64,000 bases of DNA from Zygaena filipendulae (GCA_907165275.2 OU015649.1:15158001-15222000); one strand, 5' to 3'; shown: positions 36,118-46,919, counted from the stretch's first letter. Numbers and translations: made by a program. The notes: generated from the sequence alone by a model not told the origin.

Positions 36118-36415
36118 AACTTGCTATTCCCTTCACGATTTCAACCGCGATGATTTCTGAATTCCCACAGACACTCTTTCTCAAGATAAAATTACCTCAT
36201 CTTCTATTCCAAAACCTATATCAATCGTTAAAAATTTCTGAAATACACTAAATAGCTGCTACTCGCGGTTTCACCCGCATAAATTTCGATATTTCCGGAT
36301 GAACTCCTTGTTCTGGAATAACCCTATATCAACTATAGAGACCCTACAGCGATCAGTGAAAGTATCTTTAGATTCGTTTCAGTAGTTCCAGAGTTCATCC
36401 CTATATCCAAACTTT
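36118..36415 (-). mobile_element. Two degenerate Helitron relics
   Basis: CTTGCTATTCCCTTCACG with TTTCAACCGCGATGATTTC at 36120-36165, and CTCGCGGTTTCACCCGC with ACAGCGATCAGTG from 36258. Both are well eroded. Confidence 0.5.
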
Positions 36416-36484
36416 ACCGATAAAAATTCAAGGCTAATCCCGTATAGAATTTGTAGAGACCAAAAGGTGCTACATCGATCGGCC

Positions 36485-36718
36485 ACTTAACTCGACTCTA
36501 TCGAGTAAGGGTCATACTCTTGACGCAATCGCGTTAGGATCAGATCGAACTCGAGTCGAAATGAGATGAAGGAATCAAATTTTGCAACTTTTTAAGCTTT
36601 GAGATCGCGTCTCTATAGCAGATATTTCTCTGTCAAATTTCTCGATGAAAACAATCGGTTTTTTTTGACTTGTCAAACGTCATCTTTTAACAATTCCAAA
36701 TACGATCTCAATTTGAAC
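36485..36718 (-). repeat. Dispersed repeat family D, copy 1
   Basis: The reverse complement reads CGTATTTGGAATTG, AAAGATGACGT, GAGAAATTTGACAGAG, GAGACGCGATC, AAGCTT, TCGAGTTCGAT and GACCCTTACTCGAT. The same blocks in the same order occur at 46920-47170 on the plus strand. No termini were resolved, and the family is unknown to me. Confidence 0.65.
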
Positions 36719-36744
36719 TAATAATAATAATAATAATAATAATA
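36719..36744. repeat. (TAA)n microsatellite
   Basis: About eight units, directly at the end of the family D repeat. Confidence 0.9.
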
Positions 36745-36805
36745 TCATTTATTCATCTCCACAAATCAAAATCCTCACAAAATCCAAAACAGCCTCAAAT
36801 CATTT

Positions 36806-36862
36806 TTAACCGACTTCCAATAAGGAGGTTCTGCATTCGGCTGTATGTATGTTTTTTTTTTC
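36806..36862. repeat. AACCGACTTCC dispersed repeat, copy 2
   Basis: TTTTTAACCGACTTCC, AATAAGGAGGTTCTGC and TGTATGTATG with a T run. Confidence 0.5.
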
Positions 36863-37585
36863 AAGAGTAAGGCAGCAGTTCGTTCAGGAAGTCACATAGC
36901 AATAATGCTATTTAATGAAACCAATGTCTATATGTCAACAAATACTTCCTGTCGACTGACGTCGGCCCGTATCATCAGAACTAGATACTCGTATCAGAAC
37001 TTATACGACTAGTTCCCATGGCATTACTTATTTTTTAAAAAGTGCGTATAACATGCGATATTGAGGAAATACCCCCGTTCTGTCGCCGTGCAATGAGAAA
37101 GTGAAATGAGAATACTTCAAACCGACACATCGTATCCGATGACACGATGGTATTGCCGGCTCATTAGTACGGACGCACTGCAGGTAATTATGTTTTCTAT
37201 CATGTTTCTATCATTATTATACTTTCTTGCCCAATTTTTAGAGGAAATAGAATAACCACAATCTTCAATTCTAACTTTAAGTGATACTTCGACATCGTAA
37301 AATATGTGTATTGTATGGAAGCTAATACAAAACTTACTACAAAAGAAAAAAACAACTCTGCCACGTAACATTTTTAAATAATTTAGCACAATCACTACCA
37401 GTAACTGATTGTAGATACGTTACAAATGTAATTTCTCCTTTGAGTATATGTACCAACATATGTATACTTACTGGGTTTATTGTCTCCATCTTTACATATC
37501 TATGCTTAAATAAAATTGAAAAGTCTGTATTGTCAAATGAACAGTTTTCTACTAAATGTGAAAGTAATGAAAGTATATAATATGA
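36863..37585. other. Intronic sequence without recognised features
   Basis: No gene or clear repeat recognised. Confidence 0.4.
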
Positions 37586-37589
37586 AACC

Positions 37590-37676
37590 TATGATTCTTA
37601 ATTTATTTATTTGTTTGTCTGTCTGTCTCTCTGTTAGTTCCGTAAAATTCCTAATCTCACGCGGGGCACAGCTAGC
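37590..37676 (+). mobile_element. Helitron with internal deletion
   Basis: TTTGTTTGTCTGTCTGTC joined to CACGCGGGGCACAGCTAG; the middle is missing. Confidence 0.6.
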
Positions 37677-37741
37677 TGATGATATGGAATCAAGTGTTGT
37701 TACAACAAAAGTTATAACAGGCATGATGGCAGGGGAATGAA

Positions 37742-38010
37742 ACTCAAAATTCTGTTTAGTCCGTTCAAAATGATAGACACGTATATTTCGTTTTGAAATT
37801 ATTGAAGAAATACTTAGGAGTGGGGGCTCGTGACGTCATAACTACGGATAAATTGTACCAAGGAGTGACGTCACGAGAAATTTCGTCTCCAAGTTAATTT
37901 TTCGATTACCTACGTAAAAAAAGGAAAATATAGGCACGTGTGCCCCGTAATTTTTTTATTAATCTACACGACGGACTTTAGTTTTAACTAAAATTGAGCC
38001 ATCTATAGCC
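37742..38010. mobile_element. MITE family C, copy 5, abutting a splice donor
   Basis: TTTAGTCCGTTC and CACGACGGACTTTAG arms. Two exact TGACGTCA sites, at 37831-37838 and 37866-37873. Its right end lies about 22 bp from the donor of the exon at 38188-38033. Confidence 0.75.
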
Positions 38011-38032
38011 TTATGATAGTGATGCAACTCAC

Positions 38033-38188
38033 CGTTCTATGGGACAGGTCGGCGACGGAGTCGTGCCTGGTGTCGAGGCTGCCGAGGCTGCAGCAGGAGG
38101 TGGTGGACGCGAGGCTCACGGAGTCGGCGGCGCGGGCGCGGTGCGGGGACACCGCCACGTGCTTCAACATGCCTCCCACGCGCGGCGC
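38033..38188 (-). CDS. Exon: serine-rich segment upstream of the RA domains
   Basis: This 156-bp exon (52 codons, phase 0 at both ends) has a textbook donor, ACG followed by GTGAGT, and an acceptor GTGTTGTGTGCGCAG before GCG. Its codons join directly to the RA domain exon at 5302. It encodes APRVGGMLKHVAVSPHRARA followed by a Ser/Thr/Asp-rich stretch with SLASTTSCC, SLGSLDTRHDS and VADLSHRT. It has no fold I recognise and is probably a disordered linker. The Met at residue 7 could be a start codon with upstream sequence as 5' UTR, but the frame stays open back through the acceptor, so an internal exon is equally possible. GC content and codon use match the RA exon. A family C MITE ends about 22 bp into the downstream intron. 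The exon call rests on splice signals, phase and GC content, not on homology. Confidence 0.65.
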
Positions 38189-38190
38189 CT

Positions 38191-38810
38191 GCGCACACAA
38201 CACACGTAATATCAAGTTCATTATCATCAAAACACATACCAGTGATCATCATCACCAGTCGATGGACATCCAACAACAACCATCTTACGATGATCCGTAC
38301 GTAATAGATATAGTGTAGGATGGTCCATTTTCACGCAAGAAATACTAAATTTATTTAGAACAAAAACTACATATAAGTTGCAGCTTTCAGAAGTGGGTGG
38401 GTGTGGGTTAGTATGTGTTAGAGATTTAAACATGACTTAAATTATCATATTATTTGCGCTACAAACACAATTATTTAATAGGACATTCTAACAGGATAAT
38501 GATATTATTAGTACAGATAATAATAGAAATGCGGCGGAAGCACCAGTGTTAACTGCTATTTATTGTAGATTTATATCCAGTAGATAATTTTACTGTTAAA
38601 ATTATTTTAAAATACTATTAATTATTTGTAGGTGACTAGTGTTGCATTTATATTAGAATACTAACAGCTCTACAGTTATTATTATTAATTGTCAATATTA
38701 AAACCCACGGGGAGATCACAAACAAACTTCTCAGCTCTTTAATGAGTATAAAGATTTCAAACACGTAGGAGTTTATGTTTCGAAATATATGGCATAGCTA
38801 GAAAGTCTTT
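38191..38810. other. Intron or upstream sequence without recognised features
   Basis: The stretch just right of the 38188 acceptor has no coding signal. Open frames here are short. Confidence 0.4.
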
Positions 38811-38812
38811 TA

Positions 38813-39025
38813 AGAGCCAGCGTACACTATGCGATACGCGACAGCGACAGCTCGACGACTGGACGCAACGACAGGCTGCACTTGGCGTCAGAGAGAGTCG
38901 CAATGACAAGCTAGGGGAGTCGGAGCGCGCACGGCACTTGAGACGCAGAGCTGTCGCTTGCGTCGACGACAAGTCGTTGCGACAAGACGCAAAGACGAGT
39001 CGCACAGTGTGCGCATGCACTAAGC
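38813..39025. repeat. GC-rich block of CGAC/GTCG motifs
   Basis: Many short direct and inverted copies of GCGACA, GTCGTTGCG and GACGCAA. The ends GCGTACACTATGCGATACG and CGCACAGTGTGCGCATGC are roughly inverted, so this may be a GC-rich MITE. The 87-aa minus frame is low-complexity. Confidence 0.5.
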
Positions 39026-39454
39026 AACCATCTTGGACAAGTGGACAACGTATAAGAGCTGATGAAATATCTCTTACAACTATAGTTCCTATAAAATAAA
39101 AAACACTTTATTGTAATCGGACCGCAAGCTTAGCACATTGTACTGGATACTTGGTTTTCTTTTTTTTTTCGAAAACACCACATCTGGCAGACGGCTTATT
39201 ATGTTAGCAAGGCACCTCCCATAAGTTATGGGACTTCTGAGAACACTTTACCTGAACAAAGATCGTTTCTGAATCTATTGTCGGGATTTCGTCGGCGACA
39301 TGAGAATTTATGGATGTTTTTAATAACAAATTACATCGAATTTTAAAAAATGTTAAAATAAAAAAAAAATAAAAATTTAAAGAATATAAGTACGTAGGTT
39401 GTTGATTATTTTCTAATGTTCCCACTTACAAAACTGCTGGCAATGTATAAAATA

Positions 39455-39668
39455 CTAGCTATTCCCCGCGGTTTCACCCGCTTTAATTTAGGAGATTCCG
39501 CGGGAATTCTGGGATAAAAAGTAGTAGTAGGTACATAGGGTAGATCTGTGTTATTTTGATTTATAAGCTATATTACTGTAGAGTTTCGTTGATAACCATT
39601 CAGTAGTTTTTGCGTAAAAGAGTAACAAACATCCATACAAACTTTCGCGTTGATATAATAATAATATC
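39455..39668 (-). mobile_element. Helitron (type a), long variant
   Basis: CTAGCTATTCCCCGCGG, AGATTCCGCGGGAATTCTGG, TAAGCTATATTACTGTAGAG and AACTTTCGCG. Its body matches the copies at 56927 and 58358. Confidence 0.75.
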
Positions 39669-39880
39669 TGGGCGACCAAGCTTCGCTCGTAACACCATCT
39701 ATTGTTCAGTAGAAAAGCAGTGCGAAACACTCATTTTTCATTGCCTGAAAACACGGAGACACGTTGTCCAAAAATGAAACCTAGCTAGATCGATTAATCG
39801 CCCCCGAAACCCCCTGCATACTAAATTTCATGAAAATCGTTGGAGCCGTTTCCGAGATTCAGATTATGTAAGGATGTTTA
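39669..39880. repeat. CTGGGCGACC...GAGCCGTTTCCGAG dispersed repeat
   Basis: GGGCGACCAAGCTTCGCTCG, then AAATTTCATGAAAATCGTTG and GAGCCGTTTCCGAGATTC. I recognise the motifs as common in lepidopteran genomes, but no ends are visible. It abuts the Helitron on its left. Confidence 0.5.
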
Positions 39881-40201
39881 GAATATAATTTGGTATTAAA
39901 AATGTACAAAAACTCTAGCGAACTCTGCAATACTAGGCTATAAAATACATAGAAGCAAAAGATATTAAAATGAAATGACATAAACGACAATTTAAAAATA
40001 AAGACGTAGGGTTTTCTCTCTTGGTTCACGTTCATTACTTTAATGACAAAATAATGACGGCGTAAAACGTTTTCGTAAGTAAAAAAACAAACTGTGAGAA
40101 ACATCTCTCGAAGTACCGACTGAGACTGAGAGGAAGCTGTTGTTGTAAATCTACTAGGAAACGTTATAACATGCGACATTATCAAGATAACACACGCAGA
40201 G

Positions 40202-40248
40202 AAAATAAAGCTTTATGCTAAAATAAAGCTTTATGCTAAAATAAAGCT
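40202..40248. repeat. Tandem repeat, 18-bp unit, 2.6 copies
   Basis: AAAATAAAGCTTTATGCT twice exactly, then 11 bp of a third unit. Confidence 0.9.
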
Positions 40249-40388
40249 GGCATAACAAAAAAGATATTTTCGACAGATTTTTTGAATAATTTGTTCGAAG
40301 AATAGACTCATATAAAATATGTTAATTTTAATACAAAAATTGGAATTCAGAGAACAAATTAAATTTGTTCTCATAATTCAGCATTCTG

Positions 40389-40514
40389 GGCCCTTATTCA
40401 GTATGACCAACAACATTCCTTGCCCATAACGCGCGTCTCAAAAACACAGTCCCCAACGCTCCAGATGCAAAAATATTAGAAATTTATAACAAAAGAAACG
40501 TTGTAGGTAATAGT
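40389..40514. mobile_element. MITE family G, copy cut by a family R element
   Basis: Starts GGCCCTTATTCAGTATGACC after CTG, continues with TTGCCCATAACGCGCG, and stops where ACATTGTTATCCTAGG begins. Confidence 0.65.
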
Positions 40515-40839
40515 ACATTGTTATCCTAGGGGTGAAAGTAACGTAGTCTTTCTCCCGAGGATAACACTGTGGTTTTCATTACGAATGCAAGGAAATTCAA
40601 AATAAAAATAGGAATTAGCTAAAGAAAAAAATGAGTGAATTTTATTTTACATTAAATCAACCATTAGGTGTGCTACTGGCCAGTAAGTATGGCCCCTATG
40701 ACATAAAAAAAAAAAACTTGAGTTTCTGCAGTATCCAGCTGTCAGTTGAAAGCGATTCTCCCTAGGGCTGAAAAGAGTTATTTTCAACCCGCTTCTCAGG
40801 CAACTTCAGACCTACTTTCCGAGTATGAGTAATGAAAAT
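40515..40839 (+). repeat. Family R element, internally deleted copy
   Basis: CATTGTTATCCTAGGGGTG at the left and CCGAGTATGAGTAATGAAAA at the right. The middle contains GGCCCCTATGACATAAA, unlike the other copies. Confidence 0.7.
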
Positions 40840-40844
40840 GTATT

Positions 40845-42260
40845 TTTTTTTAAGTGAAACTTCTTTGAACACGGGGGAAAAGCAATTTCAGTGGCGCCTT
40901 ATCTTAACGTTTTATATGGGCCCAGTTGAGAACGGACAGAATGCACCTACAGCATCGCATATATTAACTCACGGTACAAATTTCGCAAAGATCATTAGGT
41001 ACCGACCTATTATAAAACAGTAGGTGCATGTGTGGGCGTTACCTGCGCACACGCATCCGCCGCGCCGGCGCATCTGCGCGTGGAAACAATTAGAGGGCCT
41101 TTTATGCATTGTACAGTCAGCAGCAACGACATGTGAACACTTTTGACAGTCATTGAATCTTATTGCAATAATAATAAGGTGCAAACACTGATCAAAGTGT
41201 TCACATATTGATGCTGCTTACTGCGCGCATACTTACAGTTTTTGTCGCTCTCTAAGCCCGCATAGACAATCGTAAATGCAATCTCTCGCATGTTTTTCTC
41301 AATTTCCGGTAAAAAGTGACAAAGAATTTGATAATAGCTACGCTGATACCGCGGTTTCGCCTAGGTGACACTCTGATTCGCCTCGGGAGCTCTTTGTATA
41401 GGAATAAAAGTAATTTAATCCAGAACTTATCATATCCGTGTGCCACGTTTCATCCAAACTTATTAAGTCATTTCAAACAAACCTCAAATTACTATTAAGT
41501 ATACTATTACGCAAAGTAGGAAAGAATTAATTGCAAATCCTATTTAAATATTTTTTACTTCAATAATTTCATCTCTACATATTTGTACCTGTTTATTAAT
41601 TTTATGTATAAAAAAAAATTTATCAGTTTACCTACTGATAACTTAGTTCTTACTTACTCCTCTTTTTTGTAAATTTTCAAATCAAATTAATTTTATTTTG
41701 CTCATTGTTTCAAACGGCACATCGACACAGAAATAGGCACAAGCGACATAAATAACTACTTTGAAGGCCTCGCAAATTACAACAAGTGTTTTATCTACGA
41801 CTACGCAGTAATTACGAGTGTAATTAATCATTATTACACACCAAACTTTAAATTAACGGATCAACTAACGTAACTTATTACCTACGGGTAATGGATGGAT
41901 AGCATTTTGGATTTTGATTTCTGTCATTAAACCTAAATAATATACATAAATAAAAATTAAATAACAAAGTGGAAAAGTTGCCCGGGACATTGGAAAATTC
42001 GGAAAAAACCAAAAGTGCTTCTTTTTCTCTCATTATGCAGTGCAATTAGCCAACGTCGTATTACAAAAACACGTTTCTTTTAGCGGTCGGAACCTTTATA
42101 ATTTCATCATAGCCGGCATTTCTCTCGGAGACTATAAAGATAATGGAAGGAAGGTCCATTTTATGAATGGCTATTGTAATGAAATTACGAAGGAAAAATA
42201 AATTCGAGTTGGCCCTGATACGTACCGTGTCTCTGAAAAGAGCCACTAGTAAATTATAAT
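40845..42260. other. No gene recognised; small MITE and eroded Helitron inside
   Basis: 41035-41090 is CpG-rich (CCGCCGCGCCGGCGC). 41340-41470 is an eroded minus-strand Helitron (CCGCGGTTTCGCC). Confidence 0.4.
41112..41223. mobile_element. MITE family S, copy 1 (about 112 bp)
   Basis: TACAGTCAGCAGCAACG and ATGTGAACACTTTTGA at the left are mirrored by TCAAAGTGTTCACAT and GATGCTGCTTACTG at the right. The TACAGT start suggests the Tc1/mariner group. Confidence 0.75.
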
Positions 42261-42265
42261 AAGCC

Positions 42266-42311
42266 TTTCCATTGTAGCTTTGATCGATTTTCCATTGTAG
42301 CTTTGATCGAT
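42266..42311. repeat. Exact tandem duplication, 23 bp x 2
   Basis: The unit contains CCATTGTAGCTTTGATCGAT. Confidence 0.85.
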
Positions 42312-42463
42312 CGATTCGATCCTTTTATGCAATCGCTAGGTAGAGGTAAAATTATGTAAGTGACAAATACTTAGGTAATCTACTACTTTAGCGCAGGCTA
42401 TATTACGATTTAAATCAATTTAATTAATTCGACATAATACTTTACTCCAGTGAGCATCTAAAC

Positions 42464-42936
42464 CAGTCTTTCTCAAAGTGAGCGATAACGCCCCCTGTGG
42501 GCGTTGGAGACCTACAGGGGGCATTAAGAGGCCCAGATAAAAATGGGGGCATTGGCGTGGTTTAGGAGGCGATAGTTGATTTGTGATTTCATTTAGGTAC
42601 TTTATATTTTAACTAAAATTAAAACCTACCTATTACTCAATATTGAATAATTAGTTTATATTTATTAACTATCTATATTGTTTCTTTTAATTTGATTACA
42701 ATAAATTCTTAATATTATCAAGTTGTGTTTTGATTGCTATCACTGGTGAAAATGTCTAGTTTAGAATGTCAGCTTCAACACCAAAACCGACTAATATTGC
42801 ACTCTCTAACTAAATTAATTAAGGTAATTAAATTGTGTTTTTTTAAGTTTCAGAAGTGTATAAAAAAATTGGGGGCGCTGAGAAATAATTGATTTTCAAA
42901 CGGGGGCGGTAAAAGAAATAAGTTTGAGAATATCTG
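42464..42936. mobile_element. hAT-type non-autonomous transposon (473 bp)
   Basis: Ends CAGTCTTTCTCAAAGTG and AAGTTTGAGAATATCTG are imperfect inverted repeats with the CAG...CTG form of hAT elements. ATCTAAAC (42456-42463) and ATGTAAAC (42937-42944) form an 8-bp duplication with one mismatch. Subterminal GCCCCCTGTGGGCG and GGGGGCGGT blocks are also typical. No transposase frame remains. Confidence 0.8.
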
Positions 42937-42944
42937 ATGTAAAC

Positions 42945-43475
42945 AATGAACGACGTGGTCGGAAGTCAACGCCTAGGAAGTTTTCGCTTTCCAATTATAA
43001 TTATTGTGGTAATTATTCACTCAGTCATCGCACTTCCGAATGCAGGAATCGATAGAACACGGGTATCGAGTTGTGGAACGATATTTCCTTATTAACGTAA
43101 CGAGGTTACTCGATTTCTTCAATGTAGGTAGGTAGTATAGACAGAACGAAAACGGAAAGGGGGTGTTTCAACTGATTACGTAAAAGTAGGAAGTATTAGG
43201 TAATATAAGATAGGTATAGGTTTCTATATTTGATCATGCAAAAGGGAATATAATAAATGAGAAGAAGCCGCGTGTCTGTACATAATTATCAAAAGTTGAG
43301 AAAGGACTATAAAAGAACAGTGGGTAACAGAACCCAAAATAACTATGCATATTTTTAATTTCTGTTTGTTTGTTCATGTTAGATAATGCCACTAAACGGA
43401 TCGCCAACAACCTATTTATATGTAACATAACATAACACTTTATTAATAAAAACAATTTACATGTCAAATGTTGGC
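42945..43475. other. No recognised features
   Basis: AT-rich unique sequence. Confidence 0.4.
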
Positions 43476-43479
43476 GAGA

Positions 43480-43833
43480 TATACAACGTGTCAATAATTA
43501 ACTGAAAACCTGATACACCCCATTTAAAAAAGTAAATAATAATAGTATCCAAATATATTTTATGTCGAAAAAATCTATACTTTAAAAGTTATTCAACATT
43601 AGTTTGGAGGTGACCTATCTACGAAATTCCAAGCGCTACGCCCGCGCCTACCGGTTCGATTTTTTTTGCTGCGGGCGGCGTACGCGCCAAATATTGTATC
43701 ATAAATAATTTAGACATGGGCTGATAAAAATGAAATAATATAACCTATATTAAAACAGAGTGCGATCTATTCGCTAGTTGATTCTTAGCAAACTACTTTC
43801 TAGTTTTCAGTTAATTCATTAACACGTTGTATA
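43480..43833. mobile_element. MITE family T, copy 2 (354 bp)
   Basis: Same ends (TATACAACGTGT, ACACGTTGTATA) and the same interior as 527-877, in the same orientation, 43 kb away. Confidence 0.8.
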
Positions 43834-43894
43834 ATGTGGATAAATATAAAAAAAATACAGTTTTCACATGTAGGTATAATTTTAACTTGGAGCG

Positions 43895-43960
43895 ACGTAG
43901 ATAGAGGCTTTGTTGCATTGATGTTTCAAGTTAGATATCGGGAAAAAAGAGTCATATAAA
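43895..43960 (+). mobile_element. Helitron (type e) fragment
   Basis: AGGCTTTGTTGCATTGATG, TATCGGGAAAAAAGAG: the middle of a type e element only. Confidence 0.4.
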
Positions 43961-43964
43961 TTGT

Positions 43965-45405
43965 GCATAAATAAAAGTACATTCTGATCACATACAAAAT
44001 CCGAATTGTAAAATTGATTGTCATGCGACGCAAGCGCGCCTAGAAACAGACAATAGCTGCCCACTCGATCATATACATCGATCGTTTGTAAATCCATTAT
44101 AAAGTAACGTATAAGCTTATGTAACTTTTACTAATGATCTATTGTTAAATTATACCTAATAAAAATATTATGTTCTATTAAGCCGTAGAATATTACCATT
44201 TGATTGAGCTGGTCTCTCCGAGTTAGACACAAGTGACCAAATTTCGAATATTGTTTAACAATAATAACAATCCTTGGACATTATCGTACAGCGCCATCTT
44301 ATTCCAAACTAAGCAAAGCTTGTACTATGGGTACCAAGCAACTGATATCATAGTTACATACTTTTATACAAATACATACTTTTCATAGGTACACGCTATG
44401 TACCCTAAACACGAAAGAAAATCATATAAATTAATTCCCCGAGCGAAGATCGAACCCACGACACTTTTAGAATAATCATTTCAAAGAGGCTGATTTAAAT
44501 CACACAATAAATAAGCAGAGAGAGTCATGGAACTGAAAGTGTGGTGGAATCACATGCAAACGTAATTTTTCGTATTTAGTGATCGTTTGATTTCGTGCTC
44601 CGATTTCGAACGAAATATTGAGTTAAACCAAGTTAAACTATGGCTCTATATATTCTAATATCATATATTATGTCTATGTGTCAAACGGCCTTTGAACACT
44701 TGAACGAACAACATGCTAGCCTGCTTTCTGCATAGAAACACGTGGGTTGTTAAAACTGGTTCAGTGCGACGTTACAGATACAGAACCATAACTTAACCTA
44801 AATACCTAGGCACATTATTCACGCAACACACTATGTAACATATGTATATGTAGAATAAGTAAAAAAGATATGGTACTTATGTTGAAATACAAAATACAAT
44901 AGAACTTACACACGATCCTGTACTGTTTAAGAGCAGAGAGACCCATGGCAAGGAAAAAGGCACTTTAGGGAAATATTGCACTGAGACATGACCTAATAGC
45001 AAAACCAAAATTCATTTAAAAAAATATATAAATAAGTTTTGCAAACGGCCAGTACGTAAAAATTCGACTTTTGTCGTTTTATTGTCATGGAAGCACGATC
45101 AAATAAGACCGTGGTCTTATTTCAGGCCATAAATTGCTAATTTATGTGTAATGAAGCTCAAACAAATCAAACGCCACGTCCAAACATGTCATATAAATCA
45201 ATATCAAACCGAGAAAAGCTGGAGAGTGCATTAATCCATGTAGTTAGTGTTTGTTGTCAATATTTGACGTGAATGGAATGCGAGTTTGAATGCAGCTGTG
45301 GCAACACCGAGCAATTTCGTGCGCTTGCGACTCTACAATTCCGCAGAACGCTAAATCTAAAACGGTGCTGCATAGCGCTAATTCATTGTCTATCCAAACA
45401 AAGAA
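43965..45405. other. No gene recognised; possible SINE scrap
   Basis: 44440-44475 on the minus strand contains GTGGGTTCGATCTTCGC, a tRNA B-box-like motif often found in insect SINEs, without an A box. The rest is unremarkable. Confidence 0.3.
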
Positions 45406-45414
45406 TACCTATAC

Positions 45415-45616
45415 TAAAATCCTAAATAATATTTAAAATGCGAGTGACAGTTTGTTTGTTTGTTACGCTTTCACGCCTTTACCAGTCAATCGATCATCAC
45501 GAAATTATGCATACACGTTGTCGGAGGTACAGAAAAGGATACAGTCGTACTTTTACACCAAAATTCCATGGGAACTCCGAAATTAACGCGGGTGAAACCG
45601 CAGGGACGAGCAAGTA
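45415..45616 (+). mobile_element. Helitron (type a), terminus altered
   Basis: AATCCTAAATAATATTTAAA, CAGTCAATCGATCATCACG, CCATGGGAACTCCG, and AACCGCAGGGACGAGCAAG in place of CTAG. Confidence 0.7.
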
Positions 45617-45716
45617 AAGAATAACAGAAACCCTCCCTTCCCAAACCGCCGTAACCGTATTGGAAATTAGTCAACTTAGATAATGTACGGAGTTGATGCA
45701 AAATGGAAAGATGTAA

Positions 45717-45840
45717 TTTGTTACGTAATTAATTTACAATGTTACGTATTGTATTGTATTTACAATGTTATGTGTATTGTATTTACAATTTACAATGTTA
45801 CGTATTGTATGTAATTTGTTACGTAATTAATTAATTTTCA
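45717..45840. repeat. Imperfect tandem repeat with TTACGTAA boxes
   Basis: Units of TACAATGTTACGTATTGTAT with variants. The outer copies include TTGTTACGTAATTAATT at both ends. Confidence 0.75.
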
Positions 45841-45844
45841 TGTT

Positions 45845-46415
45845 TTAATTAGCGGTTTTAATTTTAAGCATGCTAGGGACACAAGTAATATGATTGTAGT
45901 CGGACTTCTGTTTTATTAACACTTCTGGTTTATGATCGTTAAGACTGTAATCTGTTTTGTGTTCTAAATAAATAAATAAATAAATTAATTAAAGATATTG
46001 ATGAGAGTTGCCATAAAAATTCTACTCAAATCTCCGTTCCGTATAAACAGTAACAGTCGTTATTTATGTAATTAATTAATTAAAAAAAAAAACAGCATCA
46101 CAAAGTAATTACAGACGTCGTAGATCGTAGTGGTCGTCGCGAGACACCACATCCGATAGTCAACGGTAGTCACCATGCGTCGACGTTATAAACAAAACGA
46201 AATGTTTTCGTCTAAAAATAATTACCTTTAATCAACTCAATCGAACGTCGATCTATTCAGGAAGCAATAAACGGGGGCGCGGGAAAACGCACGATCAAAA
46301 TTTTTTTTTTCTCTTCTTTTTGGACTCAACACTGAGTGTTTTTGCCACCAAATTATATTAGTTGTAATTTAGGTTATGATATGTTAATAAGCCGGCACTA
46401 GTGTATACCTACTTA
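45845..46415. other. No recognised features
   Basis: AT-rich unique sequence. Confidence 0.4.
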
Positions 46416-46420
46416 TTTAT

Positions 46421-46560
46421 CTACACTAATATTATAAAGAAGTAAAATTCGTAAGTTTGAGAATACTATTGAAGCGATTCTATAAATTTTTTCATCGATA
46501 GGAAGCCACTGTGTTCCTGAGTGACATAGGACACAAAATTGTCTATTCATAGAGAGGAAT
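46421..46560 (+). mobile_element. Helitron (type b), 3' half missing
   Basis: TCTACACTAATATTATAAAG, GAAGCGATTCTATAAATTT, GTGTTCCTGAGTGACATAGG; no 3' hairpin. Confidence 0.6.
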
Positions 46561-46649
46561 AGGTAGATACTTAATTTAAATTTCAAAATAATAATTTTAT
46601 TTCGCCAGACACCAAAATTAGAGGTCTAAAATGACGATAGAATATCAAA

Positions 46650-46805
46650 GCGACAGATGTCACTAAAACAAATCGCGGATCGCGTTCCACAACCTTGACA
46701 ATGGTTGCGCCGGCGCACGTCGGTCGATCACACTTGGGCGGCTGATTGGTATGCGTGTGACGTCGGCGAGGACGCGCGAGCGCAGACCGACACAACTATG
46801 GGGGA
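46650..46805. promoter_or_regulatory. CpG-rich island with inverted CCAAT and CRE-like sites
   Basis: Contains GCGCCGGCGCACGTCGG, GGCTGATTGGTATG (inverted CCAAT), GTGTGACGTCGGCG (near-CRE) and GACGCGCGAGCGCAG. It could be a promoter for an upstream first exon of the minus-strand gene, but no transcript evidence exists here. Confidence 0.25.
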
Positions 46806-46919
46806 TTCTAGCTCCGGCTGGAAAAATTCCACCTGGGGCCTAACTCTTGAAAATAATTTGAGGCTGATTTTGATTTGACTTCGATTTGATTTCACCTCGA
46901 TGTCATTTTAGTACATACT

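Larger units (their letters stand above)
5303..38032 (-). other. Very long intron (32.7 kb) upstream of the RA1 exon
   Basis: Runs from donor GTGAGT at 38032 to acceptor CCGCCGCAG at 5303, between phase-0 exon ends. It contains most of the mobile elements described here. I saw no further exon with matching phase and domain content inside it, though a short microexon cannot be excluded by eye. Confidence 0.6.
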
